NCBI GenBank assembly: GCA_021442155.1 | Contig: CM038216.1 | Location: forward strand, 160,627,983-160,691,982 | Origin: Cymbidium sinense | Lineage: Eukaryota > Streptophyta > Magnoliopsida > Asparagales > Orchidaceae | Reading direction: 5' to 3' | DNA: 64,000 nucleotides | Shown: in pieces, positions 23,570 to 35,469 of the stretch | Layout of the letters: each line of letters opens with the position of its first letter | How positions within the stretch are numbered: the first letter of the stretch is position 1 | Program-made: the position numbers and the translations under genes | The notes under the pieces: model-generated | Told to the model about the DNA's origin: nothing | The model's database searches: none | What the model saw: only the letters and a program-made list of their open reading frames with translations

Positions 23570-25659
23570 TTTATTTTAAATCAGGTTCATTAAGTTCCTT
23601 ATGGAGGCAATCCCCCATAGTTAATTACATCTTAAAGAATGAGATTTCTTAATAATACTCTTAATTGAGGTAAATGATCATTATCTTCAAAGTTTCAAAA
23701 ATAGGACTATCAAAAAATTGGTTATTTTTTGGAAGATCAAGTGGGATTGATCAAAAAGAGGAGGTTATTATCATAAGCAAAAGGAGATGAGTAGGGGATG
23801 CTTATGATACTAGGAAGCCTAGTAAGCATCCTAAATTATCTATGGTTGGGCTTTACATTTTGAAATTTGAGAAGAACTATATGTTTTTTGATTTATTAGA
23901 AATCTAGGGGTTTACAATTCCATAATACAAGATCACAAAATGCTAAGAGGTGAGGATTTATGCTTGTAGCCCTAAAGGAAATAACAACCTCGATCCTAAA
24001 TCTAGGAGAGCTTGAGGCCAAAGCATGATCTAAATCTAAGGAAAAATGGGTATATGGTTTACCTCACAAGAGAGAATAAACCACCCTGTTGGACTTATTA
24101 CCACCCACAGGTGGCAGACTAACTCCTCTAAACAAAATCCATGTAGGCAAGTCTTATGCTTTGCAAGATGGCTAGGCTTTTGTTCATTTAGAAAGGATAC
24201 TAAGTCCTTAAACTCACTCCCTAATAGACTAGAGCATGAGTGGTATGAAACCATGACTTAATCTAATGCAAATTTTATCAAATTTATTTGATTCTTTTGA
24301 ACTCTTTATTTTGACACAGGCTATGGATTTTGTATGCCTAAATACATGAGAATTTGATTATGGGCCAAATCAAGAGAGAAAGGGGTGTTCTTCCACCAAA
24401 GGCTCTCACAGTTAAGCCTTCATTCTCTAGCAAAGATGGAAACCCCCTCTTAACAAGAGTGAAATAATATGAGATACATGATATTATACATTCATTCATC
24501 TAGCTAAGGGGTTGCTAAAAATTATACTATCTTGATTTAATTCCTAGGCTTTTATGTGAGGTTATGAGTTGTTTTAAAATTTTAGTTATGAGTTGTTAAT
24601 TGGGATAGAAAAATTAATTTCATCCTAAGAGCCTATCGCATCCAAGCAACACATTCAAGCATCAATCATAAAGAAACTATGAAAAGCATGTTGTTCTAAT
24701 CACACAACAATTTTATAGACTACCATAAAGAATAAAAGGCTGATTGTGTTCTTTTCTCAAGAGAATATGCTTTCCTTCCCCTTTCTTCACCTGATTTGAA
24801 AAAAACAAAGATCTTTTCCATCCCTTCCTTCCCCCATTCTGAAAAACTTCCCACCCAGCTACCCCTTGCACACCATACAAAAGCATTTATATTTTTTTTA
24901 CACCCCTCACAATATGAAATATAATTTAATAGCACCTAAGCATCCACTCTAAATATACACCCTAATATCTAGTCTAAAATATTACATTTACAAAACAAAA
25001 CACAACATCACCTACGCTAACTTAACTTAGTGGTGACTTAGTATTTTAATGTGTGTGCTTAAGGTTTACAAGACTTTAGCTTTTTTAGTTTAAGTTTCAA
25101 TTTAGAGTTTGAATTTATTTAAATTTTACCTTTGGGTGATTTCAATTTAAATGATTTAATGATTTATTTTTCATTTTTTATTTCACTTTTATTTAGGTAA
25201 AATGTTGTTTTGGTTCTCAAGAATGAAGAGTAGAATGAATTCCATTTGTAGATAGAATTCACCCTATTCTACATCCTAACTCCTAAAGAATCTAACTAAG
25301 AACCTAAAGTATCTTAATTAGCCCATTTGAATCTGTGTAATTCATTTGTTTTGATTTAGAATTTAGAATTTGAGTTTGTTTTAGTATTTGATTGATTGAT
25401 TTTGATTTTGATGTATTTAATTACATCTTGATAATTCAATATCCTTGATATCTAATGAAGTTTAAGTTTGTTTAAATTCATGTATTTTTGATTGATTAAT
25501 TTCAAATTAGATGTTTTGGTTTAATTAAATCTTGATAATTCAATATCCTTAATTTAATATTTAATTTTTTTATTTGATTATGGTTATGTAATTTAATTTT
25601 ATGTTTTTCATGGTTCATTTATTTGTAGTTTGATTGGTTTAGATTAATTGAGATTTAAT

Positions 25660-26675
25660 TTTGATTTTTAATTAAGTTTGATTCTTTGTAATTAGGATTT
25701 TATTTTTAATCTCACCCATTTGTCATGTTTATCAAAGTTTGGTTTGTATTCTGATTTCATACATTGGATAGTTAATTATTTTATCTTATATAAGTAGGTT
25801 GAATGAGATTTGATTTGATTACATATTAAATTGATGAGTCTTTCTTAATTTGATTTAATTTGATTTGATTAGCTTTATTAGTCTATGGGTTTGCTTAGGT
25901 TCAATGTGATTATGTGATTTGTTTAATTAAGAAGTGTATTTATGTTAATTATAAAGGTTTGTTTAATTTTCAATTTGATTTCATATTTGTTTAGGTTAAT
26001 GATGTAATTAATGACTTAATGATTTAAGATTAAATTAAGAATTGATTGGTATTTAATTGCATTTATGTTTGATTAAGTTTAAGTTTAATATGATTAATTT
26101 GATTGACTTAATTAGTTTACTTAAGATGTGTGATCAAATTAATTAGTAGATAAATTAAGTGTTTGATTTGAATTAATTTTAATCTAATTTATAAAGTTAA
26201 TTTGGTTTATTAAGATAATGGATTAATTTATTAAGTTTGTTTATTCAATTGGATTAGCTTAAGGGTAATTAGTTTAATTAAGGAGTGTGTTTAAGTTAAT
26301 TATTAAATTAAATAAAGATTTATTTAATCCTTAATGATGTAATTAATGACTTAATGATTTAAATTTGATTGGTATTTAATTGCATTTTGATTATGTTTGA
26401 TTAAGCTTAGGATATGATTAATTTGATTAACTTATTAGCTTACTTGAGGGGTGTGATTAATCAATTTTAATTAGGGGTTTATTTAAGCTTAATTTTAGAG
26501 TTAGCTTTAATGTAACTTATTTAAATTAATTTGATTAATTAAGATGATGGATTAATTCATTAAGTTTGCATTAATTAGATGTTTGATTAATTAAGTTTGA
26601 TTAAGGGTAATTAAATTTTTAAATCATTAGATTAATTAAGGATTTATTTAATTAGAGATTAATGACTTAATTTCT
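25660..26675 (+). repeat. ~336-bp tandem repeats, AT-rich, in element C
   Basis: TTAATGATGTAATTAATGAC starts at about 25995 and again at about 26331. The following sequence (TTGATTGGTATTTAATTGCA, then GATTAATTTGATT, then GATGGATTAATT) is repeated in the same order. A third, partial unit ends near 25995, recognised by TTTAATTAAGAAGTGT against TTTAATTAAGGAGTGT. The array is dominated by the words GATTAATT and TTAATTAAG. Confidence 0.65.
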
Positions 26676-27849
26676 CACATGTGAGTGATTTGATTTAGTT
26701 AAGTGTTTTCCTTAAGTTTGATTTGATTCAAGGATTATTGTTATTACCATCATTGTTATTAAGTGAATTAATTGTTTATTTCATTTCAATTAAGTTTGAT
26801 TATTTATGATTATAGTTTTATTTGATTTAATTCATTTATTATGATTGTTTGATTTCATTAACATGTTTGATTTAGTTATTAGGTTGAAGTATTTAATGGT
26901 TAATTAATTATCTTATTCCAAATGGATGTGATTTAATCATTTGTTAATTAAGTTTACTTTAATTTTATTTGGTTTAATTTGATTAGTATTAACTGATTAT
27001 GTTGAATTAGTTTATTAATCAATTTGATTATTTTTGTTTATTTAATGATTAGTTTAGTTTTTTATACTCATTAAGGGGTATCATATGATTAAGATTCCAT
27101 GCTTAGTGTAGGTTTAGTTATCTTTTGACCCATGTTAATGTTTCCTAGATTTATTTAATTTTAAGTTTGATTTAAGATTTAATAATTTAATTGAGTTTTA
27201 TTAACTTAAATAGGTTTAATCATATTTAATTTAATTTTCTCTAAGAATTATATTTTTCTGATTTGAGGTTTGATTAATGATTGCTTAAGTGCTATTTTTT
27301 ATTTTGATTTTGATTTGATATTTAAATTATTTTTAGATTATGTTTAATTAACTCAATTAAACTTAATTGATTAAACTCTACTCTTAAGTGTTTGTTTGGG
27401 GTTCATTAGGATTTAGAAGATCACATTATTTTCTTAAGAGTCCTAGATATCAATTGAAGTGATTTAAGCCATTTTTGAAGATTTTTGTAAATTTTTGAAT
27501 TTTTATTTAATTTATTTTATTAAAATGGATAATTTGAATTTCAAAATTTAATTTCTCCCAATTTTGAACTCCTTTTCACCTAAAATTCTTATGGTAGGTT
27601 TTTTTAATTTTAGTTTCAATCCCTAAAAATTTCAACTTAATCTGATATATATTTTTGGTTTAATTAATGAAATTTAATTTTTTCACTAAAACTCAAATTA
27701 AGCTCAAAATACTTAGTAAAATTTGGGATTTTGGTTTGTTGGATTCCTCTTGGAAAGATGAATCCAACGAGCCCTTGTTTGTAATTTTTTGGTTAAGTAT
27801 TTTATTTTTATGAATTTTTGAAGTTTCAGGTGATTTAAATTAATTTTTT

Positions 27850-28150
27850 TTAAAAAAAAAGAAAATACGCGTAGCGCTGACATTAGCCATTGGGCGGGAA
27901 GATTGGTCAATGGTTTGGAGAGTGACCTACGCTCTCTAGACCATCGATCGTCAAGATCGGTCAGCGATCGAGCTAGGATCACGTGATGATTTGCGGTCGT
28001 TGATCAAGCAAAATGCATAATCGGACGGTCACGGTCGCATGATCCGAAGGCGATCATGCAATCCACACATGATCTAATCCATCTGATTCTGTGAACTGCG
28101 GGTTCGGACGGCAGCTGTAGCCCCGCCGATGATGAACAATATTTTCAGGC
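27850..28150 (+). other. CpG-rich block within element C
   Basis: A compositional island in AT-rich surroundings, with dense CpG (GCGTAGCGC, GACCATCGATCGTCAAGATC, GGTCAGCGATCGAGC, GCGGTCG, CGGACGGTCACGGTCGC). GATC and CGATCG palindromes recur. It corresponds roughly to the part of copy A around 12640-13200, which has far fewer CpG. Confidence 0.6.
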
Positions 28151-30277
28151 TTTTTTAAAGGGAAAAGTAGGATTTCTAAGTGAAAACTTGTCCAAATGGA
28201 CCCATTTTTGCATCGATTCACACCAGAAAATTATATTTTATAATTGGGATGATTTAAAGTAAAATGAGGATTATCTAGGGTTCCTAAAAGAAAATTAACA
28301 AAACATCTGAAATCTAAGGCTAAAGTTTGAAAATTTATCACCGGATGGTTATGGTGGTGAAGTGAACTAGGTATGTGAGGAATCTTAGGAATGATCTTTA
28401 ACCCTTGCTTCCCTTCAGAATGTCATCTTCTCTGATGTTTACCATTGCCTTGCCGAAAAAGCAACTATTTATATTTTTGAGCTCAAAAATGGCTCAAAGA
28501 GGAGGGTGATGGGTTCCTTTTTTTTTTGCTTTGAGGAGCCTTTGGGGGCTGAATGGTGGTGGGACCAAGAGATCTAAAACTTTATTTCCCCCTCCTTTTA
28601 TAATGGTCAAAAATCCATTCTTTTTTAAATTTTTTGGCTCTAAATTGATTGCCATCTTGCTTGGGGTGGTTGGGATGGATGTTGGATTGATTGAGTACTT
28701 TGGATTTTTGCTCCAAAGTCTTCTCTTCTATATGATCTTCAATTATGTAAATGTTGGGGAGGAGTTAACTGCATATGATATGGGAGAATTAAATGAGGTT
28801 GGGTGGAATCCTATGTGGGGGAGGATCCATGTGGGCTTTAATTAGGTTGGGTTGATTTTGGACTGATCCCAAATGGGTTTGGGTTGGGTTTGATCAACCC
28901 CCAATGGGTCTTGGCTTGGATTCAAGGGATTTGGCCAAACTTGGGTCATATGGGTCATATTGGGTTAGGTTGACCAATTTGACCAAAATTTGCCCAATTG
29001 ACTTGGGTTATGGGTTAATTCATGTTCAATTAGCTAATTGAAGATGAATGTACTCTTTGGTTTGAATTAATTTGGATTTAATTTAGATTTAGGCCAAATT
29101 GACTTTTTAGCCCAATTTGGGATAGGTTTGATCAACTTGACCAATTGGACTCAATTGATCAAATTAGGTTTAATTATGGCTTTGGTCAAGTTCAATAATC
29201 AATTCAGAATGAACTTGAGCCATTGGTTACAATCAATTTGGGTTAGATCATGATTTGACCTGATTTGGTCCTTTAGGATAATTTGGGTCAATTTGGATCA
29301 AATGGCCAATTAGGCTTGGTTTGACCCAATTTTTTTGCAATTGATCATCCTAGGTGGAAGGTTTTGGTGAGCTTGGTTCAATCCAATTTCGGTTGGACTG
29401 GAAGTTGGTTCAAATGGGTCCTTTAGGTCACTTTGGGTCAAGTGGACCTAAGTGGGTAAATTAGTTTGATTTGGTTTGATTCGAGTTTGGTTGAACTTAT
29501 ATATGAGCCCTAGATTGGAATATAAATTCAACGGAAATCAATTTGGATCTAAGAAATTTTGGCTCATTTAAAATTTAAAAGTCAAAAGGGCTAGGTTGGG
29601 TTTGACTTGGGTTGGTTTCGATTTGATTTGATGATTATAGGTTTCATTTATATTTGAGAAGATAATTGAATGAACAATTGATTCAAGAGAAAATTCATTG
29701 GTTTTGACTTTATCTGGATAGAATTTGGCTAAGTCCAAAGAATTGGTGTAAAAGGCTTAGATTGAGTTTGGATTTAAATTTTGATATAATTTTGGTCATT
29801 TGAATTTAGATTTCATTTATATTTGTGAATATAAATGAATGAATAATTGATTTATAAAGAGATCAATTGAGTTTGATTTGATCTAAAGGAAGTTTTGGCT
29901 AAGCTTATGATTGTGGTTAATATAGCTTAGGAAGGGACAAAGGATTTGAATTTGATTTTGGGTTTCAATCATTTGGAGTCAAATTTGAAATTAGATTTGG
30001 AATTTGAATTTGAATTTGATATTTGGTTTGAGAATTGAATCTGGGTTTTAATTTGAGAAAGTGTATCTAGATTAGGTTTAGGCTATAAGATAGGTAATTT
30101 TCTTAAGTCCTAAGGCATAGCCTAATCTTATGATTAACACTTCTAAGTCTCTAGGCTTAGGTTAAAGGTTCACTTAATCACTAGAAGTGTGTTATGACTA
30201 AGGAGTTCTTAGTATCTAGAAGAGTCATAAGTCTAGGAAGAGGAGGTTAAGAGTTCACTCCAAAAGTGAGGTCAACA

Positions 30278-30424
30278 CATGGATTGGCCCATTACTTGAT
30301 TTCATCATGCATATATACATGCTTATCCACCCAAGCTTGAGTCAAATTTGAGAGTAAAAAATTTATGGAAGTAGAAATTTTTGTTTCATTAGTCTAGGAT
30401 ATTATTCATACTAGTCATTATCGT
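30278..30424. other. short unassigned spacer
   Basis: Separates the end of copy C from the reversed fragment D. No coding sequence or recognised repeat. Confidence 0.4.
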
Positions 30425-31314
30425 AGAATCCAAAGGAGTGAGTTTTTATTGTTAGGTGACCATACCTAATAAGCAACAACCTAGCCATCCTGTATTTTAC
30501 ATGAGACTTGGCCATATAGTCTTAACTCATAAGAGGTGTTAGTTGGAAAGCCTTATAGGCGGTTGTAAGTCCAGAAGAGTCAGAACATATTTATTTTCTC
30601 TAGCAGAAGTGATCCAACAAATTCTAATCTTTTTCTCATTAAGCTAGGCTGAGCTCTTAGCTTGTGATCAGCTTATTTTTAGGATCCGATGTCATCTATT
30701 TCTCTTTTATTACAAGAGTAAACCCTTACCTCCTAGGTATTTTCACAATAATGTATTATTGGGATATATTATTTAACTTTCTATTGAAATATCAAGTAAA
30801 AAATAATAATTCTCAATTTCAAAAAATATAAAGCCCGGCTATAAGATAGATTGAACTACTTACTAGGTTTCTTTGTTTTGAAACACTACTTACTCCATCT
30901 TTAAAATCCATTAAAAACTTTACTTATTTAAACTCTAGCTATTTATTTTTAAAATTAGCAATCATTTGCTCTAACTTTGAAATCCATATGGATGTTAGCT
31001 GACCACTTTAATTGAGAATTTTCTAAGGAGACTCATGTCTCTTAAAATGTAATTAATTATGGGGGCCTACCCTTATAGGGAACTTAGGATCTTGAGTTAA
31101 AATAGACCTTATTTTACTTTATCTATATAAGGTAGGGAAAAAAATCTTTCGTACATATAGACCCATTAGCCTTAGTCCTTACGATGATGTAGTCCATCAT
31201 AGGGTAATATCTCTATCTTTTGTAATAGTATATCATTCTTTGATATTGTACTCAATCATTTTAAGTACCCCTCGGTAAGATCCATATGGTGTCCCCATCA
31301 TATAATGGTTCACA
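30425..31314 (-). mobile_element. non-coding element fragment D (first ~0.9 kb, reversed)
   Basis: On the minus strand it starts at 31314 with TGTGAACC...GGGGACACCATATGG and follows the family head: 'GGGGTACTTAAAATGATTG', then the ATATACTATT...AAAGATAG block, the GGGTCTATATGTACG part, and AGAAAATAAATATG near 30590. It stops at about position 890 of the element. The terminal TG end is intact. Confidence 0.65.
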
Positions 31315-31329
31315 TAGGCCATTTATAAT

Positions 31330-32313
31330 TAATCACGCGGAATGTTCAATTATGTTTTTAGAGTGATTGTAAAGTTTTGGGTAGGTTTAATTTGAAATGA
31401 TTTTGATTCAATTTGGAATTGACTAATTGAAGACCAAGCAGGCTAAGTTGGGCTAACTGAGCCATTTGGTCAAATTTGTCTTCAATTGAGTTTCTATTAA
31501 GAGTGGTTGATGTTTTGGAGATGTTCAGATTAGTTAATCACAATCAATTTAGGTTGATCTTGGATTTTACCTAATGAGGGTATGATTAGGTCACTTTTGG
31601 CTTAATTTGTACTTGCTTGGATCAAGTGGTTAAACCTAAATTGGATTTAGACATGTTTGAGCAAGATGGTGGGTTAGTTTTGAGCCATTGGCAAGGTTCA
31701 ATTTGCTCTACTTTTGATAAAATTTAATTTAAGCTTGGTGGGGCCTACATTGCCACTTTAGGTTAATTTACTTGATTAACTAAGTAAAGCTTGAATTAAA
31801 TCTAAATTTGTGCTCAATTATGCTTGAATGATAAATCCAAGCCTTTGGGTTAGCTTGGTTTGGCATGATTTTAGTTTGAGTGAACTTGATTTTGGTTCAA
31901 TCAGGATCCTAAATGAACCAACTTGGGCTATATGGCCCAATTAACCTCATTGAGGGTCAGTTGGATTTAGAGTTTGGTCCAAATAGACCTTATATTAAGT
32001 CTTGTTCAATTACATTAAGTTTAGAACTATCTGAGTCTATTTAGTCTATTTGAAATGGTTATGTTATAGTGAGGTCCACTAGTTTAGTCTAGGCCTTCCT
32101 TGATATTTAGAATTTTGATTGGTTTGGGTGTTGTATCTAAGCTTCATTTGGTCTGAAATTGGTGTTATGTTCATTTTAGATTTGAATTTAATGATTGACT
32201 TAGTTGTAAGAGGGTGACCTTAGTGTTTAAGTGAGGGGTTCTTAGACTAGGATTAAGAGTCCTAAATACTAAGATAGTGAGTGTGAATAACATCATTAAA
32301 AATAAGGTCAACA
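31330..32313 (+). mobile_element. non-coding element fragment T2 (tail, forward)
   Basis: This has the GGGCTAACTGAGCCATTTGG / TTGGTCAAATTTG style of the family tail, a CTTAGACTAGGATTAAGAGTCC block as in other tails, and ends AATAAGGTCAACA. The terminal hairpin is lost. It abuts the intact start of reversed fragment D. Confidence 0.65.
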
Positions 32314-33415
32314 CCAACCATTTTAATACATATACTATGAAGAAGTTGTTAGAGGCAATGATGCCCTCTATGATCATGCACTCCTATCTGCTCATAATAT
32401 TCCATGAGTCATTATTACACTTAAGATTAGGGAAAATAACTTTAAGATTAAGCTAGCCATATTAAAGATAATTTAAAAGTTATAATTTTTTGGTTCACCT
32501 AATGAATATTTGAATTAGCAAAATTAAAATTTATTAGAGGCTTGTGATGTAATGCAATATACTAGTCCCCATGATATATTTATCTTTTATCTCTTCTCTT
32601 TTTTCAATCATATAAGACAAAGAATTAACTCGAATATTTACTCAATGGCTTTGTCATAAATTGGGATGATTGAGTTTAAAAATTTGTTTAGAACACTTCA
32701 TTTTCAAGATTATAAGATTATGGATTGAGAACTCAAACCATAGTAAATTAGATGATGAAACTCTCTTTAATGCTCAAGATAGATACCAAGATATATTATA
32801 AGAAAAAGTATTCATTATGGACTACTAAAGTGAGACCAAGTGTAAACCTTTTGTAATAGTTTAGTTGATGCAAATATGACTTTGGTTATTACCAACATGA
32901 ACATCTATAAGTAAAATCATCCAAGATTTTCATGTTAGAAACAAATATGGTGCAAAATTAGTGATGACATATTTCATCTTTAATACCTATAACACATTAT
33001 GGCACAATTATCCAAGATTTTCTTGTTAAAAATAAAATATGGAACAATATCATATGCTTTTAAGAATTAAGAAAATGAAAAAGACATGTCATTGAGGGAA
33101 GCATCTACTAAGCTCTTTTTAATTTAAGACAAGAATTGATGCCCTATAAGAAAGAAAATAGATGTCTATCTAAAGTTAAGATATTGCTATTAGTAATATT
33201 AAATGTAAAATTAGTTAATTATCAAATCAAATATAATCTAAATAATTGAGTTTCATTGAAGAAAACTAAAACTAAAATGAGAGAATGTGTAAAATCTATA
33301 ACTTAAAGATTATCAACATCCATTTATATATAAGAAAAAAATTAGAGAAAGTAAAGTACAATGATGATAAAGTAGTTGAGTGAACTAAGCTTAAAGATTA
33401 TTAACATCATGATAG
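32314..33415. other. unassigned AT-rich DNA with a small duplication
   Basis: No gene recognised. A ~93-bp-spaced duplication is present: ATCCAAGATTTTCATGTTAG near 32917 and ATCCAAGATTTTCTTGTTAA near 33009. Confidence 0.4.
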
Positions 33416-35469
33416 TGTGGTGTTTAATTTGGAGTCATAGGACACCACGCATATCTTGGGGGATACTTATTGAAATGGAAGGGTGCTACATTAAGGTATG
33501 ATATACCATCTCAGATGATGGAAATATCACCCTTCAATGGACCTAATCACCTAATAAGGAATCCTAATAGATGGGTCTACTTATATATCGGTTATCTTCC
33601 CCACTTTACATGGAGAAGTAAAGTAAGGTTTATTTTATGCCAGGCTCTTTAGTTCCCTATGGAGGCAAGCTTCCATAGCTAATTACATCTAAGGAAATAA
33701 GAAACACTATCGATTAAAGTAGTCAATAAGTATCTCCAAAGATTTCAAAGCAAGATTATCAAAGGATTTGGTATTTATGGAAATCAAATGGAGAGTTCAA
33801 ATAGGAAGACTTATTTATGGATTCCAAAGGAGGATAAATAGGGAGTACACATGATTCCAAGAAGTCTATTGAGTGCTCCAGTCTACCCTATATTGAGGCT
33901 TTACATATTTGAAAGAGAGAATTTACTTTTTGTTTAAGTTGGATTCCTATTAAAATGCCAGCGCTTATAGTCCATAAACACAAGATTATGGAAATGCCTA
34001 AGAGGTGAGGACTTATACTCGTAGCTTGGAGGAAATAAGTAGCCTTAGAACCTGAATATAAGATGCCCTAGCACAAGCTAAAGCACGACCTAAGTCTAAT
34101 TGAAAAATGAGACATAATGATTTACCTCTATAAGAGAGGATAGACCCACCTCAACTCTTCTGGGCTTATGACCACTTGGAGTGGTCGCCAGCTAACACCT
34201 CCTACATTTTAAAATCATGTAGGCTGATCTTATGTAGATGTGAGATAGCTAGGCTGTTATTTAATTAGGAATGAAGCTAGAGTCCTAAACTCACTCCATA
34301 AGAGACTAGATTATGATTGGTATGAAAATATTACTTAGACTAATTCAAAAATTTATAATCTTTTACACCATCTTGACACATTCATTTTGGATTAAAGCTT
34401 GGGACAATTATGCCTATATGCATGATGAAATAAAGTAGTGAGCTAAATCAATTGGAGGAGGTGTTCTCTACTATAAGGGATCACCCTTAAAAGTCAAGCA
34501 TATCTCTCATCGTACAAGAATGGAGACCCTCCTTATTCAGGAGTGACATAAGATGATATGCATGATGTGATAACATACAACATCTAGCTAAGGGGTTGCA
34601 AAATCTTTTATTTATCTTGAATATGAAACTAGGCTTTAAGGTGAGGTTATGAATTGTATTAAAACTTAGTTATGAGTTATTTAGTGAGGATAGAAAATTT
34701 AATTTTATCTTAAAGAGCCTACCACATCCAGGCCACACATCAAATCATCACACTTCAAGAAACCTATAAAAATCATGTCATTTTTATTGCACAATCTAAA
34801 CACAACACATAAATATATAAATTTTGTAAAATAATAAGAGGCCGATGCGGCCGGCTACCACCGTACACCCTAGAAAAGGAAAGAAATTGGGTAGTCAAGC
34901 TATACCCTTATACAACCTAGATTGCAATTGAATTTTTACAAAGGAAATAAATGTAATGGTGGTCCTCAATCTCTTTTCCTTCTTTCTTTCCTTTGCTTCT
35001 TTTAGATCAGTTTTGCTCCACGCTTCACAGGGCCTCCTAGGCTTTTGCTTTCTGGCCATTGCTCATCCTAAACCCCATAACATTAATCCTAATCCTATTG
35101 CAAAAATTAAATATTTATGAAAAATAAAATCTAACTACACCTGCAAAATAAACATTAGCTAAACAAACATACTAGTCAAGCAATTATATTTTACATATTT
35201 GGACTTAGCACCCTGACATGGGTAACCAAGCCCACCTATCCTAATTGGATTATGCTTGGGGGTATAAACAACCTGCAAGCAAGAATATTTATATTTACTT
35301 ATTATCACAGTGACCCCCTTTAGCATAATCCCTTGTAGAAAATATCATTAGGCTATTAACGACCTAACATCCAATTTGCGCATAAAAAATCATAACATCT
35401 AGTCTAAAACATTACATCATAAAATAAAACATAACACCATAATCCTAACATCCAGTTTACACATAATTC
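33416..35469 (+). mobile_element. non-coding element fragment E (head, forward)
   Basis: It begins TGTGGTGTTTAATTTGGAG and follows copy A's head closely for 2.05 kb. It includes the AAGGTATGATATACCATCTC block, the CACTTTACATGGAGAAGTAA hairpin region, GCCGATGCGGCCGGCTACCA (A: GCCGATGTGGTCAGGTACCA), and the ACATCCAGTTTACACATA end. The last part is locally duplicated. The element breaks off at about 35469, where RTE sequence begins. Confidence 0.75.

Larger units (their letters stand above)
23387..30277 (+). mobile_element. giant non-coding element copy C (full length, ~6,891 bp)
   Basis: The element begins TGTGTATGTTGGGACACC and ends CCAAAAGTGAGGTCAACA. Its length is within a few bases of copy A, although the interior differs in detail. 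It contains the best-preserved head hairpin (23540-23569), a ~336-bp tandem array (about 25660-26675), a CpG-rich block (27850-28150), a TATA-like CCTTTTATAATGG at about 28594-28606, and the GGTCAAATTGG-rich tail. It interrupts gypsy RT on the left. The right flank is not gypsy and no matching 5-bp duplication is seen (TTATG against CATGG), so one side may have been rearranged. No protein-coding frame of substance exists. Confidence 0.7.

Noticed and set aside
28531..28845. 104-codon frame in element C
   Set aside because: No family pattern, and the matching part of copy A has no such frame. It covers the TATA-like region of a non-coding element.
19340..30277. Copies B and C as the two LTRs of the gypsy element between them
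   Set aside because: They are in opposite orientation. LTRs of one element must be direct repeats.
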